From Climacteris rufus (taxonomy: Eukaryota; Chordata; Aves; Passeriformes; Climacteridae), in assembly GCA_013398175.1 (NCBI GenBank), contig VZRZ01003916.1, positions 5,866 to 69,865 of the forward strand: a stretch of DNA of 64,000 nucleotides, written 5' to 3'. The notes beneath the pieces were generated by a model, which was not told the origin of the DNA, ran no database searches, and saw only the letters and a list, made by a program, of their open reading frames with translations. How positions within the stretch are numbered: the stretch's first letter is position 1; each line of letters starts with the position of its first letter. A program made the position numbers and the translations under genes. Shown here one piece after another: positions 14,431 to 26,047 of the stretch.

Positions 14431-14839
14431 TTATTTTGCTTTCCTCATGGCAAAGGAAACCAGTCCCAATCCAGTAGAGCACACATGAACCTTAAACTCA
14501 CGTCTACAACACAAGATTTTCAGGGCTGGAGCTAACACAGCCTTTTTTCTTACTCAGTGGCAGCTCTGCATCAGTCAGGAGGATGCAGCAGCCCGGTAGG
14601 ATCTATCTGACAGACATGCCCTGAGGTTTTATATTGTCTTGGTCTTTTACACAAATTGAACAAACAAACCCCACAGAGTTGCTGTTTGGGGCTGTGTCCT
14701 CCTGCACCGAAGTAGGTGAGGTTGAGGGATCTGCCAAGACTCTGGAAAAGCGGGAGGAGAGTAATTCAAACGCTTAACACCTCCCGTGAATTCAATTTGC
14801 ATGGTAGAAAGACTAGGCAATTTCTCCCAGTGACAGATT

Positions 14840-14890
14840 AAATGAGATGCGTCCCCACTTTACACATCAAGGAAAGGAAATCGAGGTTGT
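14840..14890 (+). mobile_element. possible MIR SINE fragment
   Basis: The stretch gtccccactttacacatcaa followed by ggaaaggaaatcgagg resembles the MIR 3' block around ccccattttacagatgagga. It is short and diverged, so tentative. Confidence 0.35.
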
Positions 14891-14967
14891 AAAAGCTCTG
14901 TTTTCCTGCCTGGTCCTCGTATTCCTGTCAGAGACAGGGAAAACTGCTGGGGGGGTTTTGTAGGAAG

Positions 14968-15105
14968 CACCTGGTGGGATACACATCAGGAACCTGTTGG
15001 GATCACATCCAGAACCTGTTGGGGTCACATCCAGCACCGGGTGGGATCACATCCAGCACCGGGTGGGATCACATCCAGAACCTGGTCCTGTTGGGATCCA
15101 CACCC
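14968..15105 (+). repeat. about 24-bp minisatellite, 5-6 imperfect copies
   Basis: Repeats of a cacatccagcaccgggtggg-like unit followed by atca. The two central copies are nearly identical; the outer ones drift to aacctgttggg. Confidence 0.88.
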
Positions 15106-15705
15106 AGCTCTGACCCCAAGGGAACAGTGGCTCAATAAAACCTCTCCTGCAGGATTCCCCCGTGTTCCCACCCTGCTCCCCTCGCCAGATTTCACCAGCT
15201 CATCAAGGAATTGCAGGCTGCTGCTGTCATCACAGGAACTCTGTTCTTCCCGTGGAAATCCAGTGATTATTTTCCTACAAATGCCCGAATTCAGGCTCGC
15301 CTGTGTTTCCCTCACTACCTCAGACACAAAGCTGTGCCTGACTCACGCCTGTGCTGCTTCACCCCTGAGAAATCCCAGTGCTGGGCACAGCCAGGGAGGG
15401 ATTTTCGGGGGGTTTAGGATGGTTTGCATTTCTCCTCCCCCAGCCTCTTGACCCCCGTGGGCTGTGGGTGAGTGTTTAACACATTCAGGAGGGAATCTCG
15501 AAGCCTTTCATCCTGAAGTCACAGCACTGTGTCCCTGTAATCTGAACAGGATGAGAATGACAAACCAGACAGGAGCATGTCCCCTCAGAAGAGAGGGATT
15601 GAGGCTGATGGATGAGGGGAGGGGAAGGGATTGATGGCAAAGAAAGGTTTTATGGCAATCCCTGGCCTAATAAAACTAAAATAGGGCAATTTCTTATTCT
15701 GAAAT

Positions 15706-15830
15706 CCATCAGTGACCTTTGGCAAATCAATTCATCTCTGTCTGTGCCTCTAGTAAATGGGAATAATACAGCCTTGCTGTCTGGAAAACCCTGGGTAATT
15801 CTCAGATGAAAGATGTTTTATTGGTAGCAG
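15706..15830 (-). mobile_element. MIR SINE fragment
   Basis: On the plus strand, tgacctttggcaaatcaatt, catctctgtctgtgcctct and taaatgggaataatacagc follow the reverse complement of MIR in the correct order. MIRs are ancient amniote SINEs, so this is a fossil over 100 million years old. Confidence 0.6.
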
Positions 15831-18800
15831 GATCATGCTTCATTGTCATTAGCATGATAACAGACCCATCACCTAGCAACAGAGCAGCAACTCCTGCTCT
15901 GCTTGGCCACGGATTTCTCTTGAATTTTGGCTCTCTAGCAACCTGCTTTTCATGGCAAGAGGTTTTACAACCTTTGACTGCTCTTCTTCCCTTAATGGTG
16001 ACTGCTACAGAAATCTGTCATGCCCCAAGTCCTCCTGGCCCTTTCACTCCCTGCTTTTACCTCTCACCATTACAGCAAACAGCATTTGCTTCTTTTAGCT
16101 AAAGCACCCCAGCAGAAGTTTGGAACTTTAAAGTGTATGTATGAACTCTGTGTAAGCTCGGGAATAGAGCTATTTATCAGAAAAAGTGGGAATGAGGAAA
16201 CTTTATAAAGTTTTGCAAAAGCCACCACTTGCCCAGACATTCCAGCACCAGCTTTAAGGACAAAGTTGCACATCCATAAACAACAGCAACCACTGAAGGT
16301 CAGGAGCCCTGCCAGTGATGCCTCTAGACCTGTGCCAGGAGCAGCCCTTCCTTCTCCAAGAGGGGCACAGACCAACCTAAACCACTCAAACCAGCATCAG
16401 CAACGAACTGGAGAGAGGATCAAAGGGAAAGATAAGGATAAGGACAGCATTGTCCTGCCTCATCCAAGAAAAGCGATCCCTAAATTACTTTTTGTCTAAG
16501 CTCAAGCACGGCTGCTTTGGGAAGGCCCCTTGCTGGAAGAAATACAGGGAAGTTGTGCAAAAGGACTTTCAGATATTTATGAAAAATAACATTCAGGTAT
16601 CTTAAAATGCAACCCTAGGTTTGCATCACTGGTTATTAAAAAATACTGTGCAGAGTCAGTAGCTCTTTCAGATTCTGAAGGCACAGCAGCTGCTCCAAGG
16701 CATCAATTACTTTTTCTTTCCAAGATGAACCCCCCCTCCCACATCCATCTCATGTTTCCAGGTCAGTACCTGGGCTGAGCAGGGCTGTCACCATGGTGCA
16801 GAGGCAGAGGGTGACACTGTGACACGGGTAATTGCCAGCACTTTGCCTTTCTTGTCCCTCATCACCCCAGCACAAACCACAATGCGTTTAAAAAGCCGAC
16901 TTTTAAGGTTTTATTTAACGTTCCTGAAAGGATTTGAGGACGGTCAGTGTAAAATGCTTGTAAGAATTGTAAGAGATGTCAGCATCCCCGTGAATTGGTG
17001 AGTCTGATCTTCCCTAATTGCCATGTAATCCCATCCTCCCAGCCTGGGAGGCACAGGTAACTAATCCACCGCCCAGGATTTGGTGGCTTCGTTCACAGGA
17101 AACCGAATAAAGAAGAGGCAGGGCTGCCTGAAGAGGACACTGTCCTTGCAAGCTGCTCTCTTGGCAACCACAGCTCAAGCAGTAGAAAATACCCCGAGAA
17201 AAGGATGGGCTGGGAAGAGAAGGAATTGCCTGAGCACACAGGTTGGGCTCCCCCAGCAGAGACAGAAAGGGTGGAAGTTGTTTGTTTGCTGACATCCTTT
17301 CTTCCCTGTCGTGTCCGAGCATCCCTGCACCAGTCTCAGAAGATGCTGGCCCGGGTGTCCCACAGCACAGGCTGAGGGGGCTCAGGAGGATGCCACAGCC
17401 CTGTTCCCTGGCAAGATTGTTCAGCACACACATCAGGAGCACCTCGAGGGTTTTCATCCCCTGGCTCTGTCACCCTGCACCTCCTCATGGCTTTTGCATT
17501 TGGCTCAGGTGTGGTGGGCAGTCTCACATTGCAAGAAATCACTTATTTGGGTGACAGGGGGGATTTTCCATCTGTGCCTCAGCCCCTGCTGCCCTGGGGC
17601 TTCCACAGACCTGGAGAAGCCGAGGGAACACAGGGCAGCTCTGCTCAGCCAAATGTGTTTCCCCTGGTTATTCCTGTTCCTGCATCCCCATTCCCTTGGC
17701 CAAATCTCACAGCCCTGGCTGCAGAGATGCAAGAAATCCCCATGGGTGCTACTGCAACCCCCCCAGTTTGGGTTCAGGGGCTCAGCTGAGCACAGCAACA
17801 GGTGCTGGGTGTTTTTTTGGAAGGAGCTTTCTTTCCATGCTGGTGTGCAGTGCCTGAAGGCAGAGAGAGGTTTTCCCCTCCCTGCTAACAGTGGGTGAGC
17901 AGGCCAAGTGCTCAGGTGAGACTTCCAGGGCCAGGAGAGCCCCTGTGGCAGAGATCAAGCCTCTGTCATGGGGAGTCCAGGATTGTTTGTCAGCAGAGTG
18001 ATCAGATTTGGACTCGTTTGAAGGGGTTCTCATCCTTCACCCTAATGAGATGGAAATGGAAAATCCTGCACTGTGTGTAAAGCCTTGGCTCAGCTCAGAG
18101 GCAGGGAAATCAGTGGGAACTGCAGGTCTGCAGGTCCTGACAACTCCATGCAGGGCTCATGTCACCTCATGTCCCCATGTCAAGGCTCCCAGGCTGGAGC
18201 AGAGGCCAGGCAGCCACAGGAGCCCAAATGTAAGCCCAGCGTGTCAGGCTGTGCTCCCCTGGGAGCAGCACGTCCTCCCCTCCCTGGAGAGAAATGTGGC
18301 ATCACAACCCAGGAAAAACCTGAGCTGGGGGTGGTGAAGACAGCATTTTGCTGACACTTGGAGACACAGAAAGTGTGTTCTGTGCTCTAGTGCCAGCCCC
18401 AGGCCATCTGCCAGCCCAGCTCCTCCCTCAGAGCACGGAGCACAAGCACCTCTCTGGGCTGTGCCCATGGCTGTGGGCAGGGCATCAAGGGCCAAGTGCC
18501 ACAAACATGTCTTGGAGCTGGGACTGGCACATGCCTTGGACACATGAGTCCTCTCCTGGTGCCTCAGCACAGGCAAACTGGAGCACTGCACTCAGCTGCA
18601 GGTAGCTTAGAGCTTCCTTCTGCAGAGCAGACCTAAATATGTTGCCTTTTCCATGTGGAAAAGGGAGCACAGCTCTGAAAAAAAGAAAATTTGGGGCATC
18701 CATGGGATTTGCCAGATCAGACACAAGCTGCTCTAAAGCACTGGCAGCTCCTTGCTGGAATCCCATGGACATCCCTGCCCCACCCCTGCCCCCTCAGCAC

Positions 18801-20499
18801 ATCCATGGGACACAGGACCCTGAGGAGAAGGGGAATAACAACTGCAGGGATTTATGCACCCCCTGCATCCAGCAGCCTTGGAGGAGCTGCCTGCACCACC
18901 TGGCAGGCACCCAGTGAAGCAGCAGGGATGGATAAGTGCCCCCAGAGCAGCCCAGGCAGCCTTTGCTGGTGCACAGCCCCCAGTGCAGCTGGAGCTTCAC
19001 ATCCCTGCCCAGCCTCCAGGAAAGGACACAGGGGTCACATCCAGCTGCATCTGTGGATGAAACATTGAAATGAGCTGCTGGGGTGTGGATACATTGTCCC
19101 TGTAATGCACACAACAATCTGCTCTGTTTGGGGCTCTGCTTCACCCCAGTTCCAATTCTGTATGTACAGCCAAGGCAGCTTGCACAGACCCTGAATAATT
19201 GCCCCCTTCCCAGTAATTTCTTGGTAGAACAGACACAGAACAGCTGTCCACAGCGCAGTTCTGGCCATGAGCTGTGCCGAACACCTCCCAGAGGAGATGC
19301 TGCAGGGCCCACCCTCTCCTGCTTGCATCCAGAGGCATCCCAGCCCTTAGGGACACCACCTGTACCTGTGATTTAAAGCAGCACTGCAGCTGCTCTGCCT
19401 GGGCCAGGCCTGAGCCAGTGTCATGACTGCCCTGCCTGGCAGGGAGGCTCCCTGTCAGCTCCCTGTCTGTCCTTCAGACACTGCAGCAGCCCCTGAAACT
19501 GCAGTGACAAGTGAACATTGCACAGCAAGGGCTGCTAGGAATGCTGGCTCAGCAGAGAAACCCAAAACACAGCTGCTGGAAGGGATAAGGCTTGCTTTGG
19601 AAAGCATCAACAGTTCCAGTTATTTAGGAAGGGGAAAGGTTAGCATAGAACTAGTCTCAGTTTTGGGGAAAGCACCAGATGCATTCCCATTTTATTTAAA
19701 CCTGTGTTCTCAGACACTTTGTGTTCTCCAGCCTTGTATTCTGAAGCATCCAGATCTTTTCACCCAGGGGTCTGCACCCCAGGGCTCTGCACCCAGCCAT
19801 CCAGCCCAGCTGCAGCATCACTTGCAGGGGGGCCTTGAGGCTCCAGAAATGTAAACAGCACATTCCAACCTTTCAGATGCACTTGGGAGTGTTTCAGGGC
19901 AGGAGTGTTGGTGACCTGTGACAGCCAGTGAGGCCCCATCCCTGGAAACTGCAATGACACCTCTGCACCAGCCTGCTGTGTCCTCCTCCTCCCAGGCAGG
20001 GGAAACTGAGAATCTCCTGACTCTGGGGCCAGGAATGGGAGATGTTGAGCAGGTTTTGCTGTGAAGGTTGAGGCAGAGCCATTGCCAAAGCCAGCAGGTG
20101 CAGATCAGCCCTTCCACCACTGAGACTTCCATTCAGGTTTAAGTGAAGAAGGCAACCTTGGATTTCTGCTTGTGAGCCATCAGGAAAGGTCCTGCCTGGG
20201 AGCACCTGAGGGGGCAGCTCTGCAGGACCTTGGGCTGGAGGTCCAGCCTGAACAAAACCACTTTTAGCACTCCAGACCCTGAAGTGCTGCCCAGTCAGCC
20301 TGCAGAACTGACTCTGAGTGTTCCAAGGCTGCTCCATCGGGCTCTGCCCATGCTCAGCACCTCAGAAAGGTCCCCAGGGGTGCTCCCATCCTGCCCCCAA
20401 AGCCCAGAGCTGCTCTTTGCCCAGCACACAACCTGGGGTGTATTTTCAGCTCTGTCAGGGTCATGACTTGGTGCCAAGCCTCTGGCAAACACCAGGAAA

Positions 20500-20565
20500 G
20501 AGCTCAACCTTCCTCTAGACCAGGATGCTCCAAGCCCCATCCAACCTGGCCTTGAATTGTCTGCA
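20500..20565 (-). mobile_element. CR1 LINE fragment
   Basis: On the minus strand it reads caaggccaggttggatgggg, then cttggagcatcctggtctag, the CR1 block about 100 bp from its 3' end. It lies just beyond the putative HUNK 3' UTR end. Confidence 0.65.
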
Positions 20566-20644
20566 CTGAGATTACCCTTGCTACACAGTGACCTGGCAAA
20601 CAAACTCAGCAGTCCGTGGCAATCTTGTTCCAAAAGTACATATA

Positions 20645-20650
20645 TTTAAT
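20645..20650 (-). terminator. HUNK: candidate distal poly(A) signal ATTAAA
   Basis: The plus strand reads tttaat, which is ATTAAA on the HUNK strand, about 2.34 kb after the stop. It sits at the end of an AT-rich block and is followed on the minus strand by a TG-containing stretch. Competing signals at 20931 and 22482 mean this is only a candidate. Confidence 0.3.
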
Positions 20651-20930
20651 AGTGATACCAAATACAGTTTCCCTCCCTGGAATTTCCACTCTGATATTTC
20701 AGTAGGTCCCTTCTGTGGTCACTGCAGTTGGACTGTACATAGCTACTGACTATGCTGGATACATGGTTACGTTTTAGCAGTGGTAGTACTCATATATTCT
20801 CTATAAATATAATAAAAGATTTAACATTTGTTTGCATTCTGATCCTTACACATATTTACTGGGTTTTCACAAAATTAAAAAAAAAAAAAAGAAGAAACCA
20901 AACATGTCTCTTTCCTGCCTCTCCCAACCT

Positions 20931-20936
20931 TTTATT
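20931..20936 (-). terminator. HUNK: candidate poly(A) signal AATAAA
   Basis: Canonical AATAAA on the HUNK strand about 2.05 kb after the stop codon. A T-run on the same strand lies about 40 bp downstream and could serve as the U-rich element. Usage is unknown. Confidence 0.35.
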
Positions 20937-21022
20937 GGGTTCCAAATAAACCTGAGCTTGTAATTCAAGTCAGCATCTGCCATCTGTTCAGGTACATGAG
21001 TTTGATGCACACAAAGGGGGAT

Positions 21023-21086
21023 TTCAGTGGTCCCTGACTTCAGTGGTCCCTGACTTCAGTGGTCCCTAATTTCAGTGGTCCCTGCC
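21023..21086. repeat. 16-bp minisatellite, 4 copies
   Basis: Four head-to-tail copies of ttcagtggtccctgac. The first two are identical; the third and fourth differ only at the last bases (aat and gcc). The array lies inside the putative HUNK 3' UTR, so its copy number could vary in the transcript. Confidence 0.9.
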
Positions 21087-22481
21087 TGCTGCCTTTGCAA
21101 CACAAACATTTTCTTAGCATGAAGAGAATGAAAATGCTGTGATGTTTATAAATGCAGGAGCTGAAATGCCCCCCTGGCATGCACAGGTGCTCTCTACAAA
21201 CAGAATGCAACATTTCTTGGTCTGAAGATGAATATGCTTATTTCAGAGCTGTATTTCTCATCATATTGGGGTTTTCAGGTGTGTTATTTTACAGGCAGCA
21301 CAGCTCCATCGCAGGAGGGTGTCCCAAGATGCACATGGACCCTCCTGTACCAAAATGGTGCTGAACTCCAGTGCTGAGGGCAGCAGGGATCACAGAGGTG
21401 CTCTGCTGGTTTTGCCAGCACTGAGCAGCCCAGTTATCTGTCAGTATTTGGATTAATGTCCATTTTTTCCTGCAGATTTTGGTGTCAGGCCCCTGTTAGG
21501 CTGCAAACCAGGGGCTCAGCTATGGTCTCTGCTGCCCCTCCTGCCCCAGGCCCTGGGAATATCTTGCTCATGAAACTGGAAGGAAAACTTCTCCAACAGG
21601 GAGAAGCATCTGCATGGACACCAAACCAAAGGAGCAACAAAATTGTTTTTAAAAGGATGGATGAAAATAGGGCCTGGATTCCTACCACGGGTTTTGAGGC
21701 AAAATCTTCATTTTACAACAACAAGGAGACAACACCTCTGCTTCCTGGGATTTGAAATGATATGAAGTGGTGGGAGCAGTGTGGGCCAGGGCTGCCCATG
21801 TGGGAACCAGACTGGGACAAGCTTTGTTGAGATGCTCTGAACACACAAATACATCCAGACGAGAGAAAAGAGCAGTCTTTGTCTTTGGCTAAACCTTCTA
21901 ATTTATAGGAAATGCTTTGAAGACAAAAACAGAACGAAAAAAATGTTGCCAACCTCTCAGATGCATCATTTACTTAGAAAAACAAGACTGGTATACAGAA
22001 CATGGTGTCTTTTAAGAAAATTAATCTGCACTGCTCGTAACAATACCCAATTTTTGGTGACCACTGCATTACCAATTTTGGAGTATAAAACGGACTTGGT
22101 ACAGGTTCAAGTGTCTTTTGTAAGTTTTTTTAACTCACTGCAGTCTCTCAGAGCAGCCTTCAGGTGTGTCCAGTGCTGCCTTGCTGTAACAGGGGCTAAT
22201 GCAGGTGTTGACAGATTGTTTCAGCACAACCTGTTGCAATCCGGATTTCTGTTTGAAGCACCTGCTGGCAGAGCCCTCCTATGAAAGGAACTGGCCTTAA
22301 ATGCAGTGAATTTCCACACGATGACACTTGTTTTTAAATAATCCTGTTTCCTGTGACATGAGGAAATCACAGTTTTCTTTAGGAAAAAAATGATTGTTAT
22401 TACCTACTGTATGTAATGAACAGGAAAATCTGCTTTGACTTCCAATATTCCCACTTTTTTCTGAGTTAGACCACTCGTGTC

Positions 22482-22487
22482 TTTATT
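22482..22487 (-). terminator. HUNK: candidate proximal poly(A) signal AATAAA
   Basis: Canonical AATAAA on the HUNK strand about 500 nt after the stop codon. It would give a short 3' UTR if used. Confidence 0.3.
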
Positions 22488-22988
22488 CAAGCTTCTGCCA
22501 CCTTCATCTTCTGGGCAGGGCTTGTCAGCAAGCTGACTCTGGCCAGAGCATGTGCAGGTTTTCCCCTTGCCTGCCCCAGGAGCAGTGCCTGCAGCAGCAC
22601 CACGTGCAGGTGGAGCAGGGACAGTCTCACCCCACATCCTGGCCCGGCTTCCGAGGCACCACTGATTTCCTGCAGGAACCAAACCCTCCACGCTCACGGG
22701 TCTGCCAGCAGCAGGGGAGAGCAGTGAAAATACAGATCCACACAGCTCTTTCAGGACGTTTTACTGTACAGTCAGGTGCCAAATGCTAATATTTCTTAAC
22801 AGCACAAGCAGAGCCCTTTTCTTTCAACTTTAATACGTCGGGCAATGCCTTCCTTGCAAGCAAACCTCCAGTTTCCTCCGCTGCAGCACCGCACAGTGCC
22901 AGCAACACGCCCGTGGCTTTCCCTTCTTGCTTAAAGGAGAAAAAGGTCAGATCCCCGAGAAGAGCAGTGCAAATCCCAGGATGTCAGG

Positions 22989-23632
22989 CTAACACTGGCC
23001 ACTGACAGGCTCTGTGTTGAAGGAAATCTGTGTGGGGCTCATCTGCTGCAGCTGAGGCATCCTGGCTTCCAGGGGCTTGTCGCTGCCCGCCTGCATGCTC
23101 TGGTTCCTCTTGCGCAGCATCTGTCCGATCCCCATCATGGGGAACCTGCCCCTGCTTTTCACACAGTTAGGGCTGCCCAGGGGGTTGCTGGGCACCAGCT
23201 GAGTAGGGGACACTGCTTCTTCCTTGGCCGGGTAGGCTTTTTCTTCGTAGGTGAAGGAGACCTGCGTGGGGTGGGCGGGGGACGCGCTCCCCGGGGGAAA
23301 GAGCGGGGACAGTGTCCTTTCACTCGAGCTTTTGTAAGGGAAATTCATTGGGGAGCCTAAAACTCTGTACTGGTGAGAGGGGGAAACCTGGTCTATTTGG
23401 TCCTCTCTGTCCACCGACTCGAAGGAGTGCACGATGTTGAGGATGAGGGGGGAGTCCTTAGCCCGGCCCCCGCCGCGGGCCGGCTCTGCCTGGGGAGACT
23501 CCTGCCTCTTGAGGAGCCGGGGGGTCCTGGGGGGAGGCTGCTGCACCTCCAGGTACTCCAGGGAGCTGGAAGTCACACAGCCTGTCTTGGGTGCCTGGGG
23601 CTCGTGGAACGGGCTCAGCCCTCCGCCGGAGT
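22989..23632 (-). CDS. HUNK: HUNK last coding exon: C-terminal tail and TAG stop
   Basis: This 644-nt terminal exon begins after CTTTGCAG and ends at a TAG stop (22989-22991), with the protein ending PVSGQC. Blocks shared with mammalian HUNK are LEYLEVQQPPPRTPR, VHSFESVDRED, SPSHQYRVL, SSERTLSP and the best-conserved GSPNCVKSRGRFPMMGIGQ followed by LRKR. Between these blocks the tail is Pro/Ser-rich and divergent, typical of a disordered region. The exon is far more GC-rich than the surrounding introns. Confidence 0.96.
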
Positions 23633-25866
23633 CTGCAAAGCAAGGGGAGAGGGAAGCAGAGGAGCAGGGAGCAGTCAGCAGTGCTGCCTTCCTGGTGGGC
23701 ATCTCCAACATCCCCCTGAACATCCCCCAGCATCTCCAGCACCTCCCTGAACACCCTGACAAAGCAGCAGCTGCAGCAAATGCTCCCAGGGATACACTCA
23801 GAACCCACTTCCCTGACTCCCACCTCATACTTCTGCTGTTGTTTCCTGGGTGATTTATCTGCCCCTCTGCTCACAGGCAGGGAAAGTGCTTAAACTGACT
23901 AAGGACTTGCAAAGCAAAACCACAGCTGTCTGCAGCTGTTTGTATTAATGATATCCCCTAAGGCTATGCCTGAGAAATCTCACATTTCTCCTCTCTTAGC
24001 CCGGCCCTTGCTGGGTCTGTGCACAGTATTCACTGACACACCTGGAGACACAGGGGAGCACTGTGAGTTAAGCCCTGATGGCTCTCCTTGCATTTTGGAA
24101 CAGAATCTGTTCCTGGTTTCACACATGTAAATATGGAGTAGCAGCAGCAGCCAGCTCCAGGCTGTTACAGTTGGAACAGATTTGCTGCACTGACTTCAGC
24201 AAGAACCTTCCTCCTGCAAGGGCTGAAAATAAATGGAACAACCTTTGCAGCATTTGGCCCAGTCACACAAAACAGCTCGTGGAGAAGATCTGCTCAGCTC
24301 CTACAGGATGCTGGCCCTGGATTATGCCAAGCTAATCACAAGCAAGCACGTTTTGCTGCCTCAATGGAAAGCTGTCCAAGGAACCTGATTGCCAGGTTCC
24401 CCTAATTGAATTAACCAGTAGCTGTTCCATGAGTTCCCTCGGTCTCAAATCATCTAAAAGGGATCTAAAATAATGCAGCTCTGCCAGCCCTCAGGTCACA
24501 GCCACAAATCTCACAAGTATTTCTTGTGAAGCGATGGTCTTATCAGGGGTTGAGACCTGAATGGATGAGCAGGATGGAATTTCACACTGAGGCTTGTCTG
24601 GCAAATGCAGAACAAGTGGAATATGTCCAGTTTCTTTCTAAAACTGGTCAAAATTATTTGACCATTTCATTTAAGATGTGTCAAAACAGTTTCCATAAGC
24701 AGAGAAATGCTTTAGCTGAGACCTGACTGATTTTCAGGTTTCAGATCAAAAAAGCTGGGAGAAATATACAGAGGGAAAAAAATGAACTAGGTTTATTTCC
24801 CCTTGTGCCTTCCTCCTGAAAGGGACAACAAATCTGAGCAAAATGGGCATTTTTAATGGTTTTTTTACATTTTTCACAAGAAGTATGTCCCATTTCTGAC
24901 CAGCTCCCTGCTGTGCTGCCAGACAAACACCATTTGGATGTTTTTTTTCAGGTTGAGAGCACGAAACGATGAATTATCAAATCATGAGAATGAGCATGAA
25001 AGCACCACAAGCCACCACTCTGAACAACCCCCTGACACCAGAGTGAATGTTTTCCATCCCTGTATTTCCCCACACTGCTCTGTAGTGACCTCCCCTTGTT
25101 CAGTTCCTTATTTAACAGCTGCCTGCATCACCTTGCTGCTCCTCAGTGTCTGCCATCCAGGTGTGCACCACCCACAGCCCATTCTCCCTGCTGACTCCTC
25201 TTTTCCCCAACTCCTGTCTCCCACCCACCCCTCCCAGGCTGCCCTTTGTGATGAATGCTCTGCTCTCCTCTGGCTGTCACACCTTTCCCATTCCCTGTTC
25301 ATGCTCTTCCCCCATCCTTTTGCTGCCAGAACTTTGCTGAGGTTGGCAGTCCCACCTGCCTCTTTCCTCATCTCCACCATCATCTGCTGCTCACTGCTTC
25401 TCCCAGGGCCTCCTTGGGGCCAGGGACTCTGCTGTGCTGCTCCTTATCCCTTCTCAGGGAAGCACAGTGGCTGGTAGGAAGAAGCTTGGCTACCAGCTTT
25501 GGTTCCTCAGTGATCTGGGGTGGGTGGTGATGCTTTCAAAACACCAGCATGAGTGTGGATGATTCTGTGTGAGTGACTACGTGTAAACAGGAGAAGAAAG
25601 AGCTTTTTGGAAGCACTGCAGGAATTCTGTCAAGCACAGAAAGTGAGGATTCCTGACTGCTGAGCACCTCCATGGTTTCCCCAGGGCGTTTCACTCCACG
25701 GCATCACCCAGGCTTCTTTCCCACACCAACCCCGGAGCCGACAGCAAATCCAAACCCAGGGGTTTTTATTCACACCCACCCAACACACAGGACAGGACAG
25801 GAGAGGACAGGGCAGGAGAAGCTCAGCAGCAGCACACCACCCATGCAAACAGGACCCAGCACTGAC
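23633..25866 (-). other. HUNK: HUNK last intron
   Basis: A 2.2-kb GT-AG intron between the 181-nt and 644-nt coding exons, splitting an aspartate codon after its first base. I see no CR1 copy or extra exon in it. A short GACAG-rich stretch (about 25790-25815) lies near its 5' end. Confidence 0.9.
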
Positions 25867-26047
25867 CTTTCTCCAGACCTCCGGCCTTGGCGACTTTCCG
25901 GTCCTTCAGCAGAGCCTTGGTGTTCTGCATCTGTGAGACAAGACAGGAAGAAGGCTGTCTATATGAAACTGGACCTTTCTCAGTTTTCTTTGGGAGCTGA
26001 CGGTGAAGAATCTGCCCTTTCTTTTCTTGCTCTCTGAGTTTTTGGTC
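25867..26047 (-). CDS. HUNK: HUNK exon 10: tail segment
   Basis: This 181-nt exon reads DQKLREQEKKGQILHRQL, then KKTEKGPVSYRQPSSCLVSQ, then MQNTKALLKDRKVAKAGG and LEK. It aligns with the mammalian tail around QNTKALLKDRK. The acceptor is TTTTACAACCTAAAG, with a T-rich tract upstream; the donor is AAAG/GTCAGT. The final G joins AC of the last exon to make Asp. It is rich in Lys, Arg, Glu and Gln, and no domain is recognised. The 16 residues that precede this point in the mammalian protein are not encoded immediately upstream. Confidence 0.93.

Larger units (their letters stand above)
14428..20499. other. intergenic, partly GC-rich; no gene seen
   Basis: It contains MIR-like fragments and a 24-bp minisatellite. 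From about 17.0 to 20.5 kb the sequence is GC-rich and dense in overlapping open frames on both strands (up to 195 codons), which is expected by chance at this composition. No splice-consistent protein family is seen. Confidence 0.5.
20621..22988 (-). other. HUNK: putative HUNK 3' untranslated region
   Basis: The DNA directly after the HUNK stop codon must contain the 3' UTR, but its end cannot be fixed without transcripts. Minus-strand AATAAA hexamers occur at 22482-22487 and 20931-20936, and an ATTAAA at 20645-20650. The 20640-20870 stretch is AT-rich with a T-run, which suits a distal end near 20.62 kb. Another AATAAA at 19691-19696 would make the UTR longer. No coding signal is visible in the interval. 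Confidence 0.4.

Noticed and set aside
14968..15105. Regular repeats checked as a CRISPR-like array
   Set aside because: Units are contiguous with no unique spacers, and the genome is a vertebrate. It is a minisatellite.
16819..17008. AT-rich plus-strand frame ending at a GTGAGT donor, possible exon of an unknown gene
   Set aside because: A single donor-like site with no partner acceptor, no recognisable peptide and no neighbouring exon.
17000..20500. Cluster of overlapping open frames on both strands suggesting another gene downstream of HUNK
   Set aside because: No family resemblance, equal frame density on both strands and high GC content all point to chance. In mammals MIS18A lies on this side of HUNK, but none of its sequence was recognised here.
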